Positions 18,459-27,914 of a stretch of 64,000 nucleotides of DNA are shown piece by piece. This DNA comes from JBQTKD01 sp052386455. Lineage in GTDB: Bacteria; Actinomycetota; Actinomycetes; Sporichthyales; Sporichthyaceae. Position 1 is the first letter of the stretch; each line of letters opens with the position of its first letter. The notes below the pieces were generated by a model. It was not told the DNA's origin and searched no databases. It worked only from the letters and a program-made list of their open reading frames with translations. The stretch covers positions 1 to 64,000 of the forward strand of contig JBQTKD010000028.1 in assembly GCA_052386455.1 (NCBI GenBank), given 5' to 3'. Position numbers and translations under genes: made by a program.

Positions 18459-19312
18459 TGGCCACCTCCGCGATGTCGGGCGTTCGTCCCCGCCGAGCCC
18501 CGGTCGGGACCCGCGCCGCCGGCAACAGCCTGCTTCAACTCGGGACGCAGGCCACCTTCTTCGCCTCCGCACTGGGCTGGATGCCCTTCGCAGTGAAGCG
18601 ATACAAGAAGGAGATCGGCCGCCTGCTCTCCGACATCTCGTGGGGCCGGGCGCTGCTCGTCGGCGGCGGCATCATGGGCGTGATGCTGCTGCTGTCGGCG
18701 TTCGTCGGCACGTCGGTCGGCATCGCGGGCTTCACCGGTCTCGACATCATCGGCCTGGCCCCGTTCGCGGGCTTCGTCTCCGCGCTGGCCAACACCCGCG
18801 AGTTCGCCCCGCTCATCGCGGCCACCGCGTTCGCCGCGCAGGTCGGCTGCCGGTACACCGCGCAGCTCGGCTCCATGCGGATCTCGGAGGAGATCGACGC
18901 GCTCGAGGTGATGGGCGTGCGGCCGATGCCGTACCTCGTCAGCACCCGCGTGATCGCGTCGATGCTGGCGATCCTGCCGCTCTACGTCGTCGGCCTGTTC
19001 GGGTCCTACTTCGCCACCCGCCTGGTGGTGACGACGTTCTTCGGCCAGTCGGGCGGCACGTACGACCACTACTTCCTGGCGTTCCTCAATCCCATAGACA
19101 TCGTCTACTCGACGGTGAAGGTCGCGGTCTTCATCCTGCTGACGACCCTGATCCACTGCTACTTCGGCTTCCACGCCGTCGGTGGGCCGGAGGGCGTGGG
19201 CCGGGCCACCGGACGCGCGATCCGCGCCAGCCTCATCGTGATCATCGTCGTCGACATGTTCCTGACCCTGGCCATCTGGGGCTACGACCCCGGCGTACGG
19301 ATCAGCGGATGA
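18458..19312 (+). CDS. yrbEB: MlaE/YrbE-family ABC permease B of Mce importer
   Basis: A 284-residue paralogue of the preceding permease with the same EEIDALEVMGV coupling helix near residue 150. It overlaps the upstream stop by one base (TGATG). The first 60 residues are cytoplasmic and basic, followed by the membrane core. YrbEA and YrbEB are expected to form a heterodimeric channel beneath a hexamer of MceA-F subunits. Confidence 0.93.
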   Translation: MATSAMSGVRPRRAPVGTRAAGNSLLQLGTQATFFASALGWMPFAVKRYKKEIGRLLSDISWGRALLVGGGIMGVMLLLSAFVGTSVGIAGFTGLDIIGLAPFAGFVSALANTREFAPLIAATAFAAQVGCRYTAQLGSMRISEEIDALEVMGVRPMPYLVSTRVIASMLAILPLYVVGLFGSYFATRLVVTTFFGQSGGTYDHYFLAFLNPIDIVYSTVKVAVFILLTTLIHCYFGFHAVGGPEGVGRATGRAIRASLIVIIVVDMFLTLAIWGYDPGVRISG

Positions 19313-20580
19313 GCGCCGTGGGGGACTGGGCGCCGAAGCCGGGGACGCTGCGCCGCCGTGGCGCGCTGTTCCTCGCCGTCGTCACCGCGTCGATCGGGCT
19401 CGTCGTCCTGCAGTACTCCGGCGCACTGGCCGACGGCGTCCGGGTCGACACCGTCACCGCGGACACCGGCGACGCCCTCGTGACCGGGTCCGATGTGAAG
19501 ATCCGCGGCGTTGTCGTGGGCCGGGTCGACTCGATCAGCCGCGAGCCCGGCGGCAACGGCGCGAAGCTCGGCCTGCTGCTCGAGCCCGGCAAGGCCCGAT
19601 CCGTTCCCGCCGAGGTGACCTCGCGCATCCTGCCCGCCAACGTGTTCGGGCAGAGCTTCGTCGAACTGCTGCCGAAGGCCGGGGCCACCGGTTCCATCCG
19701 CTCCGGCACCCGCATCGCGGCGGACACCTCCGCGGAGACCCTCGAGCTCAACGACGTGTTCGCCAAGCTCTTCCGCGTGCTGACCGCGGTGCAGCCGGCG
19801 AAGCTGTCCGTCGCGCTCGGTGCGCTGGCAGAGGCACTGGCGGACAACGGCGACGACATCAACGCGGTGATCGGCCGCTCCGACGCCTACCTGCGCGACC
19901 TCGCGCCCTCCCTGCCGGACCTGAGCGCCGACCTCGCGGGGTTCGCGACCTTCGCCGAGCAGCTGTCGAAGCAGGCCCCGAAGCTCTTCGACTCGGTCGA
20001 CGACCTGCTGGTGCTGACGCGCCTACTCGTCGAGCGGCAGAGCCAGTTCGTCGAACTGCTCTCCGGCGGGCTCGGGCTGACCGGCAACGCCAAGGACCTG
20101 CTGGCGAAGAACGAGAAGAACCTCGTCCGGGTGAACAGGCAGAGCGCCGCGATCTTCGGCGCCTTCGGCAAGCACCCGGACGCCTTCGGCAAGGGCTTCG
20201 TCGACCTCGGAGACTTCCTCGGCGGCCTGGTGGTGGAGAACGGCCGGGCCAAGCTCGACACGGTGATCACCCAGGCCCCGCTTCCGGTCTACGGTGGCGC
20301 CGACTGCCCGCGCTATCCGGGGCTCGACGGCCCGAATTGCCCCAAGGGAGCGGTCCTGCCCGCCGAAGCGGCCGCAACGGCCGCGCCGGCCGCACCCACG
20401 CTGCCCATCGTCTACGGCGGGATCGGGCCGGTTGGCAGCGTCACCGACAAGCTGATCCTGCATCAGATTCTGCTGGCCATCGACGCGATCCGTGGCGCGC
20501 AGGCCGGCGACGTCGGCATGCTGCTGGCCGGCTCGGTGCTCCGCGGCACCACGGTGCACGTGCCCGGAGGTACTCGATGA
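19309..20580 (+). CDS. mceA: MCE family protein, MceA position
   Basis: A 423-residue subunit starting in an ATGA overlap with yrbEB. One N-terminal membrane segment (about residues 19-38) leads to the MCE domain (about 45-125), with the family turn DVKIRGVVVGRVDSI, and then a long helical needle-forming region. The C-terminal tail carries a CPRYPGLDGPNCP pair of cysteines that may form a disulfide outside the membrane, and is Ala/Pro-rich after that. MceA-F assemble a hydrophobic tunnel that carries lipids (fatty acids, sterols or phospholipids) across the envelope. Confidence 0.92.
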   Translation: MSAVGDWAPKPGTLRRRGALFLAVVTASIGLVVLQYSGALADGVRVDTVTADTGDALVTGSDVKIRGVVVGRVDSISREPGGNGAKLGLLLEPGKARSVPAEVTSRILPANVFGQSFVELLPKAGATGSIRSGTRIAADTSAETLELNDVFAKLFRVLTAVQPAKLSVALGALAEALADNGDDINAVIGRSDAYLRDLAPSLPDLSADLAGFATFAEQLSKQAPKLFDSVDDLLVLTRLLVERQSQFVELLSGGLGLTGNAKDLLAKNEKNLVRVNRQSAAIFGAFGKHPDAFGKGFVDLGDFLGGLVVENGRAKLDTVITQAPLPVYGGADCPRYPGLDGPNCPKGAVLPAEAAATAAPAAPTLPIVYGGIGPVGSVTDKLILHQILLAIDAIRGAQAGDVGMLLAGSVLRGTTVHVPGGTR

Positions 20581-21593
20581 GTGGTACCACCGTTCGCGGA
20601 GCGGCGCTGCGGCTGCTGGTGTTCGCGGTGATCGCGGGGACGATCGCGCTGCTGCTCTACAACACCCTGGTCAACACCATCGGCAGGTCCACGGTCTCCT
20701 ACACCGCCGAGTTCGACGACGCGTCGGGCCTGCACTCCGGCGACAACGTCCGAGTGGCCGGTGTCCGGGTGGGGCGCGTGGACAGCGTCAAGCTCGCCGG
20801 TGCGACCGCGCAGGTGACGTTCAGCGTCCAGCGCGATCAGCCGGTGCTGCGCAACACCAACGTCGCCATCCGGTACCAGAACCTGATCGGCCAGCGGTAC
20901 CTCGCACTGCTGCCGGGCAAGGGCACCGCGCAGTTGCTCGAACCGGGCTCGCGGATTTCGAAGGCCTCCACCGACAGCGCCCTGGACCTGACCGTCGTCC
21001 TCAGTGGTTTCCAGCCGCTCTTCGACGTCATCTCGCCGGACGACGTCAACAGGCTCTCCGCCTCGTTGGTGAAGGTGCTGCAGGGGGAAGGGGACAGCAT
21101 CCTCGCGCTGCTCAGGACCACCGCCGAACTCGCCGACCGGCTCGCCGCCCGCGACGAGGTGATCGGCCGGGTGATCTCCAACCTCGGCACCGTGCTCACC
21201 GAGATCGCCACCCGCGACGGCGACGTCGACGCACTCATCGGGCAACTGCGCCGGCTCGTCGCGGCCACCGCGGCCGACCGCGACAAGATCGGCGGCTCCA
21301 TCCAGGCACTCGGTTCGCTGACCGATGCCACCTCGGCGCTGCTGCGCGACGTGCGCCCGCAGTTGAAGAAGGACCTCGCTCGCCTCGAACGGGTTGCGGG
21401 GACCTACGCGAAGAACAAGGACGTCTTCGGCGAAGCGGTGCAGGGCCTGCCCGTCGCGCTGCAGGCCTTCGCGCGCTCGATGCAGTACGGCTCCTGGGTG
21501 AACCTCTACATCTGCAACGTCTTCTACTTCGACGCCGCCGGCAAGCGGCAGCAGTTCGGCGACCCGGAGTCCAGTTCGGCGGTGTGCGCATGA
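20577..21593 (+). CDS. mceB: MCE family protein, MceB position
   Basis: A 338-residue subunit coupled to mceA by an ATGA overlap. It has a membrane segment at about residues 12-31, an MCE domain with DNVRVAGVRVGRVDSV, and then long amphipathic helices. The C-terminal NLYICNVFYF stretch with one cysteine is the usual end of MceB-type subunits. It needs the other five subunits for function. Confidence 0.92.
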   Translation: MSGTTVRGAALRLLVFAVIAGTIALLLYNTLVNTIGRSTVSYTAEFDDASGLHSGDNVRVAGVRVGRVDSVKLAGATAQVTFSVQRDQPVLRNTNVAIRYQNLIGQRYLALLPGKGTAQLLEPGSRISKASTDSALDLTVVLSGFQPLFDVISPDDVNRLSASLVKVLQGEGDSILALLRTTAELADRLAARDEVIGRVISNLGTVLTEIATRDGDVDALIGQLRRLVAATAADRDKIGGSIQALGSLTDATSALLRDVRPQLKKDLARLERVAGTYAKNKDVFGEAVQGLPVALQAFARSMQYGSWVNLYICNVFYFDAAGKRQQFGDPESSSAVCA

Positions 21594-22612
21594 GCGAGCT
21601 TGGTCGCGTGAAGAGGTTTTTCGGCAACCGCAGCCCGCGGTTCATCGGCACCGTCACCGTCGCGGTCGTGTTCGCGATCGTCGCCGCCCTGTTCGTGCCC
21701 AGCGGCTTCGCGCTCGGCAAGGAGACCTACCACGCCCAACTGGTCCAGGCGGGCGGTCTGCGATCCGGCGAGGAGGTCCGGGTTGCCGGCGTCCCCGTCG
21801 GCGAGGTGTCCGCGGTGCGGCTCGTCGAGGACTACGTGAAGGTCGACTTCCGCATCGGCAAGAGCGTCCAGCTCGGCCCGGACACGAAGGCGGAGGTGAA
21901 GGTCGCCACCCTGCTCGGCAACCACTACCTCGAGCTGCGCCCGGCCGGCGAGGGCACGCTGCCCGACCGCACCATTCCCATCGCGAATACCCGGGTGCCG
22001 TTCGCCATCCAGGACATCGTCGAGGCCGGCGGCACCGCGCTGGAGAAACTCGACGGCAAGAAGCTGCGCGATGCACTGCGCGTACTGTCCGACAACTTCC
22101 GAGACACTCCCGAGCTCACCGGCAAGGCGTTGGACGCCATCGCCCGGCTCTCCGACGTGATCGTGTCCCGCCGCACGGATCTGGACCGCCTGATCCGGCA
22201 GGCCAACCTCGTCTCGAGCAACCTCGACGCGAACGGCGACGTGCTCGTCGACCTGATGCGGCAGGCCTCGCTGATCCTCGAAGAGGTGACTCGGCGCCGC
22301 GACGCCATCGCCGAACTGCTGGCCGACTCCCAGACCCTGGCCGTCCAGCTGACCGGGCTGGTGCGAGACAACAAGAAGACGATGGGCCCCCTGCTCAAGA
22401 ACCTGAACGTGGTGCTGGCGACCCTGCGGGAGAACAAGGCGGCGCTCGAGCAGATCGCGATCCTGCTCGGCCCCGCGTCGCGGTACTTCGCCAACGCCGC
22501 CGGCAACGGCCCGTACATGGACGTCAGCGGCCCCAACGCGATCTTCCCGGACAACATGCTCTGCGCCCCGCAGCAGAAGTGCCAGCCCCGCGCCCCGGGA
22601 GGCACGCCATGA
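21590..22612 (+). CDS. mceC: MCE family protein, MceC position
   Basis: A 340-residue subunit, again joined to its neighbour by an ATGA overlap. The basic start (GRVKRFFGNRSPR) precedes the membrane segment at about 20-38; the MCE domain has the turn EEVRVAGVPVGEVSAV. The tail ends in a short Cys-containing segment (CAPQQKC) with Pro and Gly. The position and the absence of a lipobox fit MceC. Confidence 0.92.
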   Translation: MSELGRVKRFFGNRSPRFIGTVTVAVVFAIVAALFVPSGFALGKETYHAQLVQAGGLRSGEEVRVAGVPVGEVSAVRLVEDYVKVDFRIGKSVQLGPDTKAEVKVATLLGNHYLELRPAGEGTLPDRTIPIANTRVPFAIQDIVEAGGTALEKLDGKKLRDALRVLSDNFRDTPELTGKALDAIARLSDVIVSRRTDLDRLIRQANLVSSNLDANGDVLVDLMRQASLILEEVTRRRDAIAELLADSQTLAVQLTGLVRDNKKTMGPLLKNLNVVLATLRENKAALEQIAILLGPASRYFANAAGNGPYMDVSGPNAIFPDNMLCAPQQKCQPRAPGGTP

Positions 22613-23664
22613 GCCGCCGCCTGCTTGCCGCCCTCGCCGCCTGCCTCGCCCTGGGCGCCGCGGGCTGCGGGCCGCTGGGCGAGGGCACGAAGACCGTGAA
22701 GGCCCGGTTCACCTCGTCGGTGGGCATCTTCCCCGGCAACGACGTCGACGTGCTCGGCGTCCCCGTGGGACGGGTCAGCAAGGTGAGCCCGCAGGGCACG
22801 ACGGTCCTGGTCGAGATGAAGGTCCGGGACAGCCTCAAGATCCCCGCCGACGTTCAGGCGCTGATCATCCCGCCGAGCGTCATCAACGACCGGTACGTCG
22901 AGCTCGCGCCGGTCTGGCGCAAGGGGCCGGAACTGGCCGACGGCGCCGAGATCCCGCTGACCCGAACCCGCACTCCGGTCGAGTTCGACCGCATCGTTCG
23001 GGCCCTGGACACCCTCGCGAACAGTCTGACGTCGGAGAAGGCGAACATCGGGGCGATCCAGGACGCCCTCGAGGTCGGCGCCGCCAACTTCCAGGGCAAC
23101 GGCGAGAAGATCAACCGCGGCATCAAGGGCTTCGCGGCCGCGCTCGGTACGCTGTCGGAGCGGCGCGAGGACCTCTCCGGAATCGTCAACGCGCTCGACG
23201 GGCTCACCGAGGCCTTCGCGAAGAACGACACGACGATCCGCCGGTTCAGCAAGAACGTCACCACCGCCACCGAGGTGCTCGCGCAGAACGGCCAGGCGCT
23301 CAATCAAACGGTCGCCGCGCTCGCCGTCGCGCTCAAGGAAGTCGGCGCGTTCGTGAAGGAGCACCAGGACGCTCTCGGTTCCGGGCTCAAGGACCTGACC
23401 GTGGTGCTCGACGTCCTCAACCGCAACCGCGTGACGCTGACCGAAGCCCTCGACGTGCTGCCGCTGACCTTCCAGAACCTGACCCGCACGGTGAACCCGG
23501 CCAACCAGCGCTTCCGTTCCAACGGGTCGGCCGCGTCCAACCTCCTCAACCCGGTCATCGCCCAGCAGTTCTGCGACAGCTTCGGGCCGTTCCTCTGCCC
23601 GAACGCCGGCAAGCCCGTCGGCTCCATCTCCGACGTCTTCGGCACCGCGCGGAGGGCGCGATGA
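22609..23664 (+). CDS. mceD: MCE family lipoprotein, MceD position
   Basis: A 351-residue subunit with a classic lipoprotein signal: a basic start, a hydrophobic core and the lipobox LGAAGC with the acylated Cys at residue 20. The MCE domain follows directly, with NDVDVLGVPVGRVSKV. The tail (CDSFGPFLCPNAGKP) carries two cysteines. In mycobacterial mce operons the lipobox is typical of the fifth gene (MceE/Lpr), not the fourth, so a lipidated MceD is noteworthy. The start is an ATGA overlap with mceC. Confidence 0.92.
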   Translation: MSRRLLAALAACLALGAAGCGPLGEGTKTVKARFTSSVGIFPGNDVDVLGVPVGRVSKVSPQGTTVLVEMKVRDSLKIPADVQALIIPPSVINDRYVELAPVWRKGPELADGAEIPLTRTRTPVEFDRIVRALDTLANSLTSEKANIGAIQDALEVGAANFQGNGEKINRGIKGFAAALGTLSERREDLSGIVNALDGLTEAFAKNDTTIRRFSKNVTTATEVLAQNGQALNQTVAALAVALKEVGAFVKEHQDALGSGLKDLTVVLDVLNRNRVTLTEALDVLPLTFQNLTRTVNPANQRFRSNGSAASNLLNPVIAQQFCDSFGPFLCPNAGKPVGSISDVFGTARRAR

Positions 23665-24662
23665 AGAAGGTGGCCGTGGGGGTGCTGACGGTGGGTCTGC
23701 TGTCCGGCTGCGGGCCCACGCTCTACGACCTGCCGCGGCCCGGCGGGGGAGTGGACGGCTCGACCTACAAGGTCGTGGCGCTGTTCGACGACGCGCTCAA
23801 TCTCCCGGACGGCGCGCGGGTCCGCGTCGCCGGAGCGGAGGTCGGCAAGGTCGAGAAGATCGACGCCAAGAACTTCATCGCGCGCGTGACGATGCGCCTG
23901 CAACGTCGGGTCGTCCTCACCGATCTGGCCACCGCCGAGCTTCGGCTGACCACCCCGCTCGGCGAGGGCTACATCGTCCTCGACCCGGGCAAGGGGACCC
24001 GGAACCTGACCGACGGCGCCGAACTGCCGAAGTCGAACACCAACACCGCGGCCAGCGTCGAGGACATGCTCGCCGCCGCCTCGGTGCTCCTGTCGGGCGG
24101 CGGGCTCGGCCAGATCAAGACCATCGCCGTCGAGCTGCAGAAGGTCCTCGACGGGCCGAAGGGCAACCCGGCCAAGCTGCTCCAGTCGTTGAACGAGACG
24201 CTGAGCGTGTTCAACGAGCGGACCGGGGACATCGACAAGACCCTCGACGCCCTCGACACGCTCTCCCGCACGCTGGTGGACCGTCGGGCCACCCTGCGTG
24301 CGGCGCTGTCGGACATCTCCCCGGCGGTGAAGCTCCTGGCCGACCAGACCGACCAGTTCAGCGAGCTGCTCGCCCGCGTGGCCGACCTCGGCCGGGTCTC
24401 CGACCGCATCGTGCGCGCGACCCGAGAGGACCTGATCTCCACGCTGAAGTCCGCGCAGCCGGTGCTCGACGCGCTGATCTCGATCGAGAAGTCCGTCGGC
24501 CCGACGCTGGCCCAGCTGGTGAAGTTCGGCAAGTTCCTCGACGACGCGACGCCGGGGGACTACCTCACCGGCGACGCCGAGTTCACCGCGGAGACCGTCA
24601 CCGGCAGTGCCACCGGTGGCCAGGAACTGACGCTGCGTCGGATGATGCGAGGTGCCGAATGA
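23661..24662 (+). CDS. mceE: MCE family lipoprotein, MceE position
   Basis: A 333-residue subunit with a very short lipoprotein signal; the lipobox LLSGC places the acylated Cys at residue 17. The MCE domain has ARVRVAGAEVGKVEKI, followed by the long helical region. It corresponds to the expected lipoprotein MceE (LprK-like) of mycobacterial operons. It overlaps mceD by ATGA. Together with mceD the complex would have two lipid-anchored subunits. Confidence 0.92.
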   Translation: MKKVAVGVLTVGLLSGCGPTLYDLPRPGGGVDGSTYKVVALFDDALNLPDGARVRVAGAEVGKVEKIDAKNFIARVTMRLQRRVVLTDLATAELRLTTPLGEGYIVLDPGKGTRNLTDGAELPKSNTNTAASVEDMLAAASVLLSGGGLGQIKTIAVELQKVLDGPKGNPAKLLQSLNETLSVFNERTGDIDKTLDALDTLSRTLVDRRATLRAALSDISPAVKLLADQTDQFSELLARVADLGRVSDRIVRATREDLISTLKSAQPVLDALISIEKSVGPTLAQLVKFGKFLDDATPGDYLTGDAEFTAETVTGSATGGQELTLRRMMRGAE

Positions 24663-25912
24663 TTTCGGTCCTTCGCCGGCGCGGGACGCTGATCGCCAAC
24701 GTCGCCGTCCTCCTGGTGCTGGTCGTCGGCATGTACCACGTCGGGCTCAACATCCTCCGGCTGCAGATCGGCCGGGACCCGTTCCCGGTCACCTTGCAGC
24801 TGTCCACCTCCGGTGGCCTCTACGAACGCTCCGAGGTCGCCTACCGCGGCAAGCGCGTCGGCTCGGTCACTGCGATCGACCTGGTCCCAAACGGCGTCGA
24901 GGTGCGCCTGCGCATCGACAAGGGCACCGAGATCCCGGCCGACCTCGACGCGGTCGTCGCGAACCTGTCCCCGGCCGGCGAGCAGTTCGTGGACCTGCGC
25001 CCGCGGGTGGACGACGGGCCGCTGCTGCGCGCCGGCAGCGTCATCCCACGGGAGCGAACGGAGGTGCCGCTCACGGTGGCCGCCGTCGTCCGCGACGTCG
25101 CGAAGCTGCTCGACCAGATCGGCACCAAGGAGCTGCGGATCGTCGTCGACGAGCTCGCCGCGGCCTTCGGTGGAACCGGGCCCGCGATGCGGGAACTGGT
25201 GACCAGCGCCGACCGGCTCGTCGCGGCCGCGGCCGAGGACCTCCCGGCGCTCAAGCGGCTCCTGGCGAACGGCCGCACCAACCTCGACACCGCCAACGAA
25301 CTGGCCGGGGACTTCGATCGGTTCAACGCGTCCCTGCGCACGCTCACCCGGGAGTTGAAGGAGGGCAGCCCGGATTTCGGCACGCTGCTCAACGACTCGC
25401 CGGCGTTCGTGGGCGACCTCAACACGTTCGTCACCACGCTGAGCTCGCCGATCTCGGCGCTGCTGGGCAACCTGGTCACGCCGGGCAGCCTCATCGCCGC
25501 CCGCATCCCCGCGCTGAACGCGCTGCTCATCGCCTTCCCGGAGACCACGGCGGCGCTCAAGACGGTCGCGCGGGACGGAGCGTTCCGCACGGAGCTGCAC
25601 CTGACCAACAACCCGACGTGCTCCTACACCGGGCCTCGGCGCACGCCGATCGACCCCACTCGCACTGCGCCGGACCTCAAGCGGTTCTGCAAGGACACCA
25701 CTCCTGGCGTGGGGGAACGCGGGGCGCGCAACGCTCCGCGGCCGGCGCCGTCCGGCCCCGCCGGCAGCAGCGCCACGATCCGCGCGGGCTACGACCCGCT
25801 CACGGGCGTCCTGGTGCTTCCCGACGGATCGCGGCTTCGCCTGGGGAACACCGCGGACCTGGGCGCCGCCAACGGCGCCCTCGCGCTCTTCCTGGGGCTG
25901 CTGCGCCCATAG
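24659..25912 (+). CDS. mceF: MCE family protein, MceF position
   Basis: A 417-residue subunit, the last of the six, starting in an ATGA overlap. Its membrane segment is at about residues 12-32 and the MCE domain has SEVAYRGKRVGSVTAI. The C-terminal third is longer than in the other subunits and contains CSYTGPRR and a Pro/Ala-rich region. It ends 68 bases before the Mce-associated gene. Confidence 0.92.
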   Translation: MISVLRRRGTLIANVAVLLVLVVGMYHVGLNILRLQIGRDPFPVTLQLSTSGGLYERSEVAYRGKRVGSVTAIDLVPNGVEVRLRIDKGTEIPADLDAVVANLSPAGEQFVDLRPRVDDGPLLRAGSVIPRERTEVPLTVAAVVRDVAKLLDQIGTKELRIVVDELAAAFGGTGPAMRELVTSADRLVAAAAEDLPALKRLLANGRTNLDTANELAGDFDRFNASLRTLTRELKEGSPDFGTLLNDSPAFVGDLNTFVTTLSSPISALLGNLVTPGSLIAARIPALNALLIAFPETTAALKTVARDGAFRTELHLTNNPTCSYTGPRRTPIDPTRTAPDLKRFCKDTTPGVGERGARNAPRPAPSGPAGSSATIRAGYDPLTGVLVLPDGSRLRLGNTADLGAANGALALFLGLLRP

Positions 25913-25980
25913 GGCAGGTCTGCGAACTCGCCTAGGGCACGATGTCTCTCGACCTGCCGATCGACCCGACGAGGGCTGCC

Positions 25981-26514
25981 ATGACCGACTCCCAGACCGC
26001 GCCCGCCGCGGAACCGGCGCCGAACCCGCGGGTTCGGCGGCCGAGCCCGGTGGTCGCGGTGTTGAGCGTCGCGCTCGTCCTGGCGCTGGTGTTCGCCGGG
26101 TGGATGGGCCTGAAGGTGCGCTCGGACAACGACCGCGAGGACGCCCGCCGGGCCGTCGTCGCGGCCGCCAACGGGTACGCCGTGGACCTGACGACGTACA
26201 ACCACTCGCGGCTCGAGGCGGACTTCCAGAAGGTGCTCGACAACTCGACGGGAACGTTCCGCTCGGAGTACACCGCGGCGAGTGCGTCGCTGCGCGAGCT
26301 CATCGCGAAGTTCAAGGCGACGGCCACCGGCAAGGTGCTCGACTCGGCGGTTGTGCTGTCCAGCGACGAGGACAACGCGGTCGTGCTGCTGTTCGTGGAT
26401 CAGACGGTCGCGAACTCCAACAGCAAAGAGCCTCGAGTGGACCGCAGCCGCATGAAGATGGGCCTGGAGAAGCAGGGTGGGCGCTGGCTGATCAACGCCC
26501 TGGACCTGCTCTAG
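25981..26514 (+). CDS. Mce-associated membrane protein
   Basis: About 177 residues: an Ala/Pro-rich cytoplasmic start, one membrane helix (about 28-48, VVAVLSVALVLALVFAGW) and an extracytoplasmic NTF2/SnoaL-like domain ending in GGRWLINALDLL. This is the layout of Mce-associated proteins (Mam type), which stabilise the transporter. I choose the ATG at 25981 (GAGG six bases upstream); an ATG at 25942 in the same frame with TAGGG four bases upstream would add 13 residues. It follows mceF closely and is probably the last gene of the operon. Confidence 0.85.
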   Translation: MTDSQTAPAAEPAPNPRVRRPSPVVAVLSVALVLALVFAGWMGLKVRSDNDREDARRAVVAAANGYAVDLTTYNHSRLEADFQKVLDNSTGTFRSEYTAASASLRELIAKFKATATGKVLDSAVVLSSDEDNAVVLLFVDQTVANSNSKEPRVDRSRMKMGLEKQGGRWLINALDLL

Positions 26515-26520
26515 CGACGG

Positions 26521-26685
26521 CTACAGGTGCTGGGCCCAGGTCGTCATCCAGATGCCGAAGGCGACGGTGGCGGCCGCGCAGAGCATCGCCAGTGCCATCA
26601 GCGCGGCCGAACCCCGGGAGAGCCGACGGGCCGGCGGAAGCGCGTCTTCGACGCCCGCCGTGAAGTGCTCGATCCGCGTTTTCAT
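26521..26685 (-). CDS. Small single-pass membrane protein
   Basis: A 54-residue frame: a charged start (MKTRIEHFTAGVEDALPPAR), then one long hydrophobic helix (about residues 27-47) and an aromatic end (WMTTWAQHL). It ends six bases from the convergent Mce-associated gene. There is no good ribosome site, so the message may be leaderless. I do not recognise the family; the one-helix layout fits small regulatory or scaffold proteins. The alternative, non-coding sequence, cannot be excluded, but coding-like GC bias and gene spacing favour a gene. Confidence 0.5.
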   Translation of the reverse strand: MKTRIEHFTAGVEDALPPARRLSRGSAALMALAMLCAAATVAFGIWMTTWAQHL

Positions 26686-26855
26686 GAGCTAGATCGTGCC
26701 GCCTATCGGCCCCTTTGCACCCATCCGGTCGGCAGTCATGGAACAGGTTTGGGCGCGACATAACGAGTTCCCAGACTTCCGTCGCAGACCGTGTCTGCGT
26801 AGGTACGCAGGGCATTCGTGAGGCGTCTCACCGAGCCGATGCCGGCACAGAAACC

Positions 26856-26867
26856 TACGGTGCCGTA
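26856..26867. promoter_or_regulatory. Short inverted repeat upstream of desaturase gene
   Basis: TACGG-TG-CCGTA is an inverted repeat of five-base arms about 40 bases before the desaturase start. It could be an operator for a fatty-acid-responsive TetR-type regulator, but no regulator is nearby and the arms are short, so this is a weak call. Confidence 0.3.
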
Positions 26868-26907
26868 ACCTTCAAGAACCCCCACCCGCCACCCACTTGG
26901 GAGCGCC

Positions 26908-27900
26908 GTGACGACCACAGGCGAGAAGCGTGCCAACGATCGCTCGCAGGCTTGCGATGGGTTGAGCGACGAGGCGATCCTCGTCGAACTCGAGTCGGTC
27001 GTTGAAGAGGAACTCGCTCGCCACCTTGCGCACGCCAAGGAGTGGTTCTCGCACGAGTACGTCCCGTGGTCCCTCGGCCGGGACTTCGACGGCCCGCTGG
27101 GCGGCGAGGCCTGGAAGCCGGAGCACTCCAAGGTGTCCCCGGCCGTTGCCACGGCGCTGGCGGTCAACCTGCTGACCGAGGACAACCTGCCCAGCTACCA
27201 CTTCGAGATCGCGGTGCTGTTCGGCCGCGACCGGGCGTGGGGCGAGTGGGTGCACCGCTGGACCGCGGAGGAGGGCCGCCACGGCCAGGCCATCCGGGAC
27301 TACCTGACCGTTACCCGCGCCTGCGACCCGATCGCGCTGGAGCGCGAGCGGATGGTCCACATGGCCGACGGCTTCCGAAACACCAACCCGGGCGACGCCA
27401 TCGCGTCCATGGCCTACGTGTCGTTCCAGGAACTCGCCACCCGCGTCTCGCACCGCAACGTCGGCAAGGCGACCGGAGACCCCGTCGGGGACGCGCTGTT
27501 CGCCCGCATCGCGACCGACGAGAACCTGCACATGGTCTTCTACCGCAGGCTGCTCGGCGAGTGCCTCGACCTGGCTCCGGACCGCACGATGAAGGCGATC
27601 CTGCAGGTCGTGAAGACCTTCCAAATGCCCGGCTACGACCTGCCCGGCTTCCAGCGCAAGGCGCTGCAGATCGCCATGGCCGGCATCTACGACATCCGTC
27701 AGCACCGCGACAACGTGCTGATGCCCGTCCTGCGCCACTGGAACATCTTCGAGCGCGAGTTCGGCCCCGAGGGGGAGAAGGCCCGGCTCGAACTCGACGC
27801 CTTTTTGGCCGAGGTCGACGACGCGGCGCGCCGCTTCACCGAGCGTCGCGACGCCAAGCTCGCCCGCGACGCCGCACTCGCCGCCTCCAGGGCGGGCTGA
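26908..27900 (+). CDS. Acyl-ACP desaturase, ferritin-like di-iron
   Basis: A 330-residue soluble desaturase of the plant-type/DesA family. The di-iron ligands are visible: Glu in TEDNLPSYH (91-98), EEGRH (121-125), a middle SFQELATRVSHRN helix (about 172-184) and DENLH (204-208). It would insert a cis double bond into acyl-ACP, as DesA1/DesA2 relatives do in mycobacterial lipid synthesis. The GTG at 26908 has GGGAG four bases upstream. A Lys/Arg-rich C-terminus follows the bundle. It is separately transcribed from the mce operon. Confidence 0.92.
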   Translation: MTTTGEKRANDRSQACDGLSDEAILVELESVVEEELARHLAHAKEWFSHEYVPWSLGRDFDGPLGGEAWKPEHSKVSPAVATALAVNLLTEDNLPSYHFEIAVLFGRDRAWGEWVHRWTAEEGRHGQAIRDYLTVTRACDPIALERERMVHMADGFRNTNPGDAIASMAYVSFQELATRVSHRNVGKATGDPVGDALFARIATDENLHMVFYRRLLGECLDLAPDRTMKAILQVVKTFQMPGYDLPGFQRKALQIAMAGIYDIRQHRDNVLMPVLRHWNIFEREFGPEGEKARLELDAFLAEVDDAARRFTERRDAKLARDAALAASRAG

Positions 27901-27914
27901 CCCCGCGCGGGGGT

